This document shows, in pieces, positions 1 to 4,736 of a stretch of DNA of 6,880 bases. The position numbers were made by a program, and so were the translations under genes. This DNA is from an uncultured Bacteroidales bacterium (lineage in GTDB: Bacteria > Bacteroidota > Bacteroidia > Bacteroidales > Paludibacteraceae). The notes beneath the pieces are model-generated. The model did not search any database, was not told the DNA's origin, and was given only the letters and a program-made list of their open reading frames with translations. The number at the start of each line of letters is the position of its first letter. The first letter of the stretch is position 1. The stretch covers positions 1-6,880 of the forward strand of contig CAIYTJ010000300.1 in the NCBI GenBank assembly GCA_903929065.1. The letters run 5' to 3'.

Positions 1-33
1 ACCTGCACAGGTAATTCTGCGAAGGGAATAAGA
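1..33 (+). promoter_or_regulatory. TPP riboswitch (THI box), 3' part, cut by the window edge
   Basis: Bases 1-28 match the conserved 3' half of the thiamin pyrophosphate riboswitch. The order is ACCTG (1-5), a short stem CAG (8-10) and CTG (17-19) closing the loop GTAATT (11-16), then CG and the hallmark AGGGAA (23-28). The well-known E. coli thiM element has the same order: ACCTG, a stem around ATAATG, CG, then TAGGGAA. The 5' half with the CTGAGA block would lie just left of the window, so the aptamer cannot be checked in full. The following bases, about 28-33, should form the 3' strand of closing helix P1. The element lies in the leader of the TonB receptor gene that starts 63 bases later on the same strand. 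TPP binding is expected to lower expression of that gene. Confidence 0.83.
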
Positions 34-89
34 CAAATTCATCCGTTTCATTTTTGGGCTCTCAAAACAATTTATTAATCATTTAATTC

Positions 90-107
90 ATTTGTTATGA
101 GACAAAT
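90..107 (+). promoter_or_regulatory. Possible start-codon hairpin in the receptor leader
   Basis: ATTTGT (90-95) and ACAAAT (102-107) are perfect inverted repeats. The six-base loop between them contains the ATG at 97-99. A second copy of ACAAAT at 33-38, directly after the riboswitch core, could pair with the same ATTTGT. The two ACAAAT copies sit inside a 9-base direct repeat, AGACAAATT, at 31-39 and 100-108. This arrangement could act as the expression platform by hiding or freeing the start codon. The stem is short and A/U-rich, so chance is a real alternative. No intrinsic terminator with a T-run is visible between the riboswitch and the start codon, which makes control of translation more likely than control by termination. 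Confidence 0.25.
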
Positions 108-2523
108 TATTTTTTCTGCGTTTTTGCTTTTTATGGCAATTACCGCTTTTGGTCAACATGTAATTAAAGGTAAAGTGTTGGACCAAAATGGAAATCCGTT
201 GGCAGGTGCCACCGTATCCATTCAAAACAATTCATTGGCAAAAACATCAAATGACGATGGATCTTTTCTGTTCGAAGGTCTTGAAAAGACCAGTTACAAA
301 GTCGCTTTTTCATTTGTTGGTTATGAAACCCTGGTTCAACAAGCACTTACCGACAAAGAATTAGTCGTAAAACTTATTTCAAAATCAGTGACAATGAACG
401 AAGTCACCGTTAGTTCGCTTCGGGCCACCGATAAATCGCCGGTTGCCTACACCAATGTGAACGCAGAAGAACTAAGCAAAAGGAACCTTGGGCAAGACAT
501 CCCCTATTTGCTAGCTTTTACTCCATCGTTGGTTACAACTTCCGATGCGGGAACAGGTGTTGGCTACACCGGTTTGCGAATCCGTGGAACGGATGCCAAC
601 CGTATCAATATGACCGTGAATGGTGTCCCGCTGAATGATGCAGAGTCGCACGGAGTTTATTTTGTTGACTTTCCCGATATCGCATCTTCTCTCTCGGCTG
701 TCCAGATTCAACGCGGTGTAGGTACTTCCACCAACGGAGCTGCGGCATTCGGGGCAAGCATCAATATGCAAACCGAACTGCTCAACACGAAACCGTATGC
801 CGAAATCAGTTCTAGCTATGGTTCGTTCCACACAAACAAAAACTCCCTGAAAGTGGGTACCGGTATCTTGTCCAATCATTTCGCCCTCGATGCTCGGTTA
901 TCCAATGTAACATCGGATGGATATGTGGACCGGGCTTCAGTGAACATGAAATCGTATTATTTATCTGCAGGATATTATTCCGATAAAACAATTATAAAAT
1001 TTATTACTTTTAGCGGAACCGAAAAAACCTATCAGGCGTGGGATGGAGTGAGTGGTGATTCATTAAAAACGAACCGGACATATAATGAATTAGGGAAATA
1101 TACGGATATAAGTGGTAAGACTCAGTTTTATAAAAACCAAACCGACAATTATATCCAAAGCAATTACCAGATACACTGGTTGCAGGAAATAAATCCCGAT
1201 TTGCATTTCAATTCTACCCTCCATTACACGAAAGGAGCAGGGTATTACGAAGAATATAAAGAAGCCCAAAAGTATTCCGATTATAATTTAATTCCATTTG
1301 TGTTAAACGGACGGACGTTGGACAGCACGGATTTGGTAAGGCAGAAATGGTTGGACAACGATTATTATGGATTGACCGCTTCGTTGAATTATGAAACGAA
1401 AAAGGTGAATGCTTCTATTGGTGGAGCTGCCAGCGAATATGTTGGTAATCATTACGGTAATGTAATCTGGGTACGCAATGCTAATAATCTGGATGTTGCC
1501 AACGAATATTACCGGAGTATTTCCTACAAAGAAGAATCTAATATCTATGCGAAGGCAACGGTGGAACTGGCTGAAAACTTGTACGGTATGGTTGATTTGC
1601 AATACCAAATTATCCGCTACAATATGCGTGGAACGGATGATGTGATCGATCCTGTTACCAATACGTTCCGGAATATTGACCAAAGCCATCCGTTTAATTT
1701 CTTCAATCCGAAAATTGGGTTAAACTACAAACTGAATAAAAACAACGAATTTTTCGCATCATATTCCATAGCTAACCGCGATCCGAACCAGACGGATTAT
1801 ACCAATGCAGGACTGGATCAAACCCCAACTTCAGAGCGATTGTACGATACGGAGCTTGGATACCATTACCAATCTCCAAAGATTAATCTGGGTGCAAATT
1901 TATATTATATGCGATATCGTAACCAATTAATCCTGACCGGTAAAATAAGTGAGATAGGGGAGATGCTTACCTCCAACATTCCGGATAGTTACCGTTCGGG
2001 CGTGGAACTTACTGTCGGTGTAAAAGCTGCAGATTGGTTGCGCTGGGATGGAAACCTGACACTCAGCTCAAATAAAATCCTGAATTTTACCGAAGAAGGA
2101 GTAGATGTCTACGATGCTGCAGGCAATTGGACCGGAACTCAAAACAATCATTTGGGCACTACTGATATTGCCTATTCGCCCAATGTAATTGGAAATAGTA
2201 TATTTACTTTTAATTATAAGAACTTTGAATGCGGTCTACAATCCAACTATGTGGGCAAACAATACATCGATAATACGTCAGATAATTTGAGAGCACTACA
2301 TGCTTATTTTGTGAACAATTTAAGCTTTCAATACTCGTTGAAATTGAAACAAATCAAATCCATTGATTTCCGGTTTTTGGTGAACAACCTCTTCAACGAA
2401 CAGTATGAAACAAATGGTTATACCTGGTATTCCTATTATCAGGGTGGTCAAAGAATTAATGATCTGCGTTATTTTCCTCAAGCCGGAACAAACTTTTTAA
2501 TTGGAATTACGATTAAATTCTAA
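97..2523 (+). CDS. TonB-dependent outer-membrane receptor, probable thiamin/TPP uptake
   Basis: This 808-residue protein is an outer-membrane barrel that imports a scarce nutrient using energy passed on by TonB-ExbBD. Residues 1-20 form a signal peptide ending AFGQ. Residues about 22-95 are a carboxypeptidase-regulatory-like domain (GKVLDQNGNPLAGATV, then DDGSF and FVGYE), typical of Bacteroidota receptors. A TonB-box-like stretch, NEVTVSS, lies at 101-107. The plug domain spans about 113-226, with RIRGTDANRINMTVNGVPLN, the DFPD segment and QIQRGVGTSTNGAAAFG. The rest is the barrel, ending in the aromatic residue typical of BAM substrates (ITIKF). The length is normal and no frameshift is seen. 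The ATG at 97 gives a complete signal peptide; no Shine-Dalgarno site precedes it. The thiamin substrate is inferred from the upstream TPP riboswitch; the protein alone supports only a general siderophore/vitamin-type receptor. Bacteroides has riboswitch-controlled thiamin receptors (omr1/OMthi type). No transporter gene follows; a terminator and a convergent gene do. Confidence 0.93.
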   Translation: MRQIIFSAFLLFMAITAFGQHVIKGKVLDQNGNPLAGATVSIQNNSLAKTSNDDGSFLFEGLEKTSYKVAFSFVGYETLVQQALTDKELVVKLISKSVTMNEVTVSSLRATDKSPVAYTNVNAEELSKRNLGQDIPYLLAFTPSLVTTSDAGTGVGYTGLRIRGTDANRINMTVNGVPLNDAESHGVYFVDFPDIASSLSAVQIQRGVGTSTNGAAAFGASINMQTELLNTKPYAEISSSYGSFHTNKNSLKVGTGILSNHFALDARLSNVTSDGYVDRASVNMKSYYLSAGYYSDKTIIKFITFSGTEKTYQAWDGVSGDSLKTNRTYNELGKYTDISGKTQFYKNQTDNYIQSNYQIHWLQEINPDLHFNSTLHYTKGAGYYEEYKEAQKYSDYNLIPFVLNGRTLDSTDLVRQKWLDNDYYGLTASLNYETKKVNASIGGAASEYVGNHYGNVIWVRNANNLDVANEYYRSISYKEESNIYAKATVELAENLYGMVDLQYQIIRYNMRGTDDVIDPVTNTFRNIDQSHPFNFFNPKIGLNYKLNKNNEFFASYSIANRDPNQTDYTNAGLDQTPTSERLYDTELGYHYQSPKINLGANLYYMRYRNQLILTGKISEIGEMLTSNIPDSYRSGVELTVGVKAADWLRWDGNLTLSSNKILNFTEEGVDVYDAAGNWTGTQNNHLGTTDIAYSPNVIGNSIFTFNYKNFECGLQSNYVGKQYIDNTSDNLRALHAYFVNNLSFQYSLKLKQIKSIDFRFLVNNLFNEQYETNGYTWYSYYQGGQRINDLRYFPQAGTNFLIGITIKF

Positions 2524-2525
2524 CC

Positions 2526-2557
2526 AAAAGAGGGAAAATAATTATTTTCCCTCTTTT
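2526..2557. terminator. Bidirectional intrinsic terminator, perfect palindrome
   Basis: The left arm AAAAGAGGGAAAATAA (2526-2541) is the exact reverse complement of the right arm TTATTTTCCCTCTTTT (2542-2557). The structure begins two bases after the stop codon of the receptor gene. It contains a GAGGG/CCCTC core and ends in TTTT on either strand. It can therefore end the receptor transcript on the plus strand and the convergent transcript on the minus strand, whose gene stops 24 bases away. A loop of about four bases at the centre is expected in RNA. Confidence 0.85.
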
Positions 2558-2581
2558 CGTCTCTTATTTCATGATCCTTAA

Positions 2582-3781
2582 TTACAGAGCTTTTCGTTTG
2601 AAAATTTTTCTCTTTAAGTGATCGAATATTGTTGTTGAGCGAATTAGTAATAAAACTATGATAGGGAAGCAAGCAATATTAAAAGATTGAACAGAAAGAG
2701 CAAAAGCCAGGAGTCCACCTATTAGTAATAATATGTTAAATATCTGATAGAAGAACAATACAATTCTCATTCTCCTAACCCATAATAATATACCTGCAAT
2801 CAGGTTTAAAGGGTTTAACCATAGAATATTTAGGTTCAACTTTACAAATGGGTGTATTGAAAAAAGCATCATATACCCAACTATAAATCCTGCTAAACCA
2901 GTGATTATTAGTAGAGTGGAATCAAAAAATTTATAGTGTTTATGTCTGAATAAATCTAATATTGTTATAAAAACACCAATAAGCAGCAGAATAATTGAAA
3001 TCGTGTATGGTTTTACAGAAAAAAATGATGCCTTCTCATGAATTTCTTTTTTATTAATAAGAATTCTTTTGTCGTAAATTAATTTTCTTGTTTGACCTTT
3101 CTGAGTAATAATTTGAGCCGTTTGAAATGAATTCATTAAATTCTCCGGTAAGAACATAGCCTGACTAGTTGAAGCGAAATGATCTGCATCAACGCCAAAA
3201 ACAATGTCAATTCCGAATTTCAACCAGGTATCTGTTCCGGTATATAATCCAATCAATTGTCTGTACGTTTTTGCTTCCGAGTCAGGCTCAAAATTAGTAT
3301 ATCCATTAATTGAACTCAATATTTTATCTCTGGGACGTGTAGCACAATTATCATTTACAAAATTGTATCGATAAACCCTGTTTTCAGGTTCATAATTCAA
3401 TAACAACAAGCTAATAATCTTTTGTCTTTCAGTCAATGTCAGATTTAAAGTTTGTTCCCATACAATTGAATTACGCTGGGCATAGGAAGCTAAAAAATTG
3501 CCGGTATCATACACCCCAAGTTGATAATCAGTCTCACCATTGATAAATTTAAAATAGAAATTGGAAGTTTCAAAGTCAAATATCCCGTAGTTGAAAACTA
3601 CATCAATATTATTCCTTTTGTCAAAAACCCTTATCGCTGTATGACCAAATTTTTCGTAAACCTCTTCGCCCGGTGAGCAAGTAATCAGGCTGACTTTAGC
3701 TGAGTCGCTGAATGATAGTTGTTGCGCGCTTGTATTTAAAATGCACAGAAGCAAAATTATTGAAATCAGAATTTTTTTCAT
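2582..3781 (-). CDS. lnb: Lnb/DUF4105 family protein, probable lipoprotein N-acyltransferase
   Basis: This 399-residue protein has an exported domain followed by membrane helices. Residues 1-19 are a signal peptide (MKKILISIILLLCILNTSA). Residues about 23-230 match the DUF4105 family, now called the Lnb N-terminal periplasmic domain: CSPGEEVYEKFGHTAIRVFD (35-54), FNYGIFDF (63-70) and RYNFVNDNCATRPRD (138-152). His47 and Cys146 are the obvious active-site candidates. Residues 257-381 hold about five hydrophobic segments, with conserved-looking SIHP (308-311) and NILWLNPLN (318-326). From memory of recent work, Lnb of Bacteroides thetaiotaomicron adds the third acyl chain to lipoproteins, standing in for the missing Lnt, and would act at the outer face of the inner membrane. 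Other DUF4105 paralogues may differ in function, so family membership is firmer than the reaction. The ATG at 3781 gives a good signal peptide. The gene is convergent with the receptor gene and divergent from the Crp/Fnr gene, so it appears to be monocistronic. Confidence 0.8.
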   Translation of the reverse strand: MKKILISIILLLCILNTSAQQLSFSDSAKVSLITCSPGEEVYEKFGHTAIRVFDKRNNIDVVFNYGIFDFETSNFYFKFINGETDYQLGVYDTGNFLASYAQRNSIVWEQTLNLTLTERQKIISLLLLNYEPENRVYRYNFVNDNCATRPRDKILSSINGYTNFEPDSEAKTYRQLIGLYTGTDTWLKFGIDIVFGVDADHFASTSQAMFLPENLMNSFQTAQIITQKGQTRKLIYDKRILINKKEIHEKASFFSVKPYTISIILLLIGVFITILDLFRHKHYKFFDSTLLIITGLAGFIVGYMMLFSIHPFVKLNLNILWLNPLNLIAGILLWVRRMRIVLFFYQIFNILLLIGGLLAFALSVQSFNIACFPIIVLLLIRSTTIFDHLKRKIFKRKAL

Positions 3782-3804
3782 ATTAACTTTTAAGTTGGAT
3801 ATTA

Positions 3805-3812
3805 CAAAAGTA
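3805..3812 (-). promoter_or_regulatory. Candidate -7 promoter box for the lnb-like gene
   Basis: Read on the minus strand this is TACTTTTG, matching the Bacteroidota -7 consensus TAnnTTTG. It lies 23 bases upstream of the ATG, leaving a short leader of roughly 15-20 bases. No clear TTTG -33 element is seen at the usual distance, so the call rests on one box in an A/T-rich region. Confidence 0.5.
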
Positions 3813-3902
3813 ATTATATTTTTTTGATATTTTGAAAGTTGAATTATTTTGACGGTAATGAAAAAATATAAAAAGTCTAAAATTTTTGCGTATAGTAATC
3901 AG

Positions 3903-3917
3903 AAATATGTCATATTT
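3903..3917. repeat. 15-bp inverted repeat in the divergent intergenic region, possible operator
   Basis: AAATATG and CATATTT are perfect 7-base inverted repeats around a central T. The site sits in the 252-base gap between two divergently transcribed genes, about 65 bases upstream of the -7 box of the Crp/Fnr gene and about 90 bases upstream of that of the lnb-like gene. It resembles neither the E. coli CRP nor FNR consensus. It could bind a dimeric regulator, but the A/T-rich setting makes a chance palindrome possible. The rest of this gap (3813-4033) shows only A/T-rich sequence, a -7 box at 3982 and no convincing small gene. Confidence 0.3.
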
Positions 3918-3981
3918 TTTACTTTTTCAGTTTGTAAATGAGATTTTTTTATATTTTTTATTAGATATCTCAGAAAATTAC

Positions 3982-3989
3982 TAAATTTG
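3982..3989 (+). promoter_or_regulatory. Candidate -7 promoter box for the Crp/Fnr-TPR operon
   Basis: TAAATTTG matches the Bacteroidota -7 consensus TAnnTTTG. Transcription would start a few bases downstream, leaving about 35-40 bases of leader before the ATG at 4034. The box overlaps the GTG at 3989 that would give a longer reading frame, which argues against that longer start. No good TTTG -33 element is present at the normal spacing; TTTG at 3931 is too far away. Confidence 0.55.
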
Positions 3990-4033
3990 TGCTTTATAAC
4001 ATTGTTGTCAAACATATTTCTTACGATTATTTT

Positions 4034-4735
4034 ATGGCAAAAAAGCATGTTTCCGAACTTAAACCATTAGAAGAAATTCTAACAGTTTGGGATGTTCTCA
4101 CTCCTGATGAAAGACAATTTGTTAGTAATAACTACTCGATTCATCATTTTAAGAAGAATGAAATGATTCATTGTGAGGGTGATACGCCTACTCATATGAT
4201 GATTTTAGCCAGCGGTAAGGTTAAGGTTTATAAAGAGGGAGTTGGCAGCCGATCGCAAATTATCAGGATGCTTAAGCCAGGAGAACATTTTGGTTATCGG
4301 GCTATTATTGCCAATGAAACTTACAATACAAATGTAACTGCTTTCGAAGCGTCGATAGTTTACATGATAAAAGCAGATATTTTCCTGTCGATTTTGCGCC
4401 ATAATAATGCATTTTGTTATCGCTTTTTGGAAGAATTAGCATCTGACTTAGCAGCTTCTGACGCAAGAACTGTCAATTTGACACAAAAACACATTCGCGG
4501 AAGATTGGCAGAGGCTTTGCTGTTGCTGAGAAAGAACTACGGATTAGAAGAAGATGGCGCTACAATTTCAATTTATTTGTCCCGCGAAGATCTGGCAAAT
4601 TTGTCAAATATGACTACATCAAATGCAATTCGTACTTTATCAAATTTTGTAAATGAGCATGTTATCGCAATGGATGGTCGCAAATTGAAGATTATCGATG
4701 AAGATAGACTGCGAAAAATAAGTAAAATGGGATAA
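4034..4735 (+). CDS. Crp/Fnr family transcriptional regulator
   Basis: This cytoplasmic DNA-binding regulator has 233 residues from the ATG at 4034. Residues about 20-130 form a cyclic-nucleotide-binding-type beta-roll: KKNEMIHCEGDTPTHMMILASGKVKVY (40-66) and LKPGEHFGYRA (80-90). A dimerisation helix spans about 120-147. The C-terminal Crp-type winged helix-turn-helix follows, with LSREDLANLSNMTTSNAIRTLSNF (182-205) and the wing at 210-221. The Arg-Ser pair that binds the cAMP phosphate in E. coli CRP is not evident; the matching region reads NETYNTNVTAFE. Only two cysteines are present (47 and 128), so an FNR-type iron-sulfur cluster is not expected. The signal is therefore unknown. The frame extends upstream to a GTG at 3989, but that overlaps the likely promoter and adds no domain. 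The stop is one base before the next gene, so the two are co-transcribed. Confidence 0.9.
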   Translation: MAKKHVSELKPLEEILTVWDVLTPDERQFVSNNYSIHHFKKNEMIHCEGDTPTHMMILASGKVKVYKEGVGSRSQIIRMLKPGEHFGYRAIIANETYNTNVTAFEASIVYMIKADIFLSILRHNNAFCYRFLEELASDLAASDARTVNLTQKHIRGRLAEALLLLRKNYGLEEDGATISIYLSREDLANLSNMTTSNAIRTLSNFVNEHVIAMDGRKLKIIDEDRLRKISKMG

Positions 4736-4736
4736 A

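Noticed and set aside
541..600. Locally high G/C in the plug region of the receptor (35 of 60 bases) against the A/T-rich genes to the right, as a sign of horizontal transfer
   Set aside because: The rise is local; other parts of the same gene, such as around 961-1020, are clearly A/T-richer, so conserved plug codons explain it better than transfer.
164..1689. Minus-strand open frames of 60, 122 and 128 codons inside the receptor gene
   Set aside because: They lie wholly antisense to a complete, well-recognised TonB receptor, and their translations show no domain or signal.
3824..3852. Four copies of TTGA at 3824, 3832, 3839 and 3849, recalling FNR half-sites
   Set aside because: Spacing is irregular, there is no inverted partner ATCAA, and the region is low-complexity A/T-rich DNA where such tetramers are expected.
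3963..3970. AGATATCT 8-bp palindrome upstream of the Crp/Fnr -7 box
   Set aside because: It is too short and too likely by chance in A/T-rich DNA to call an operator, although its position is suggestive.
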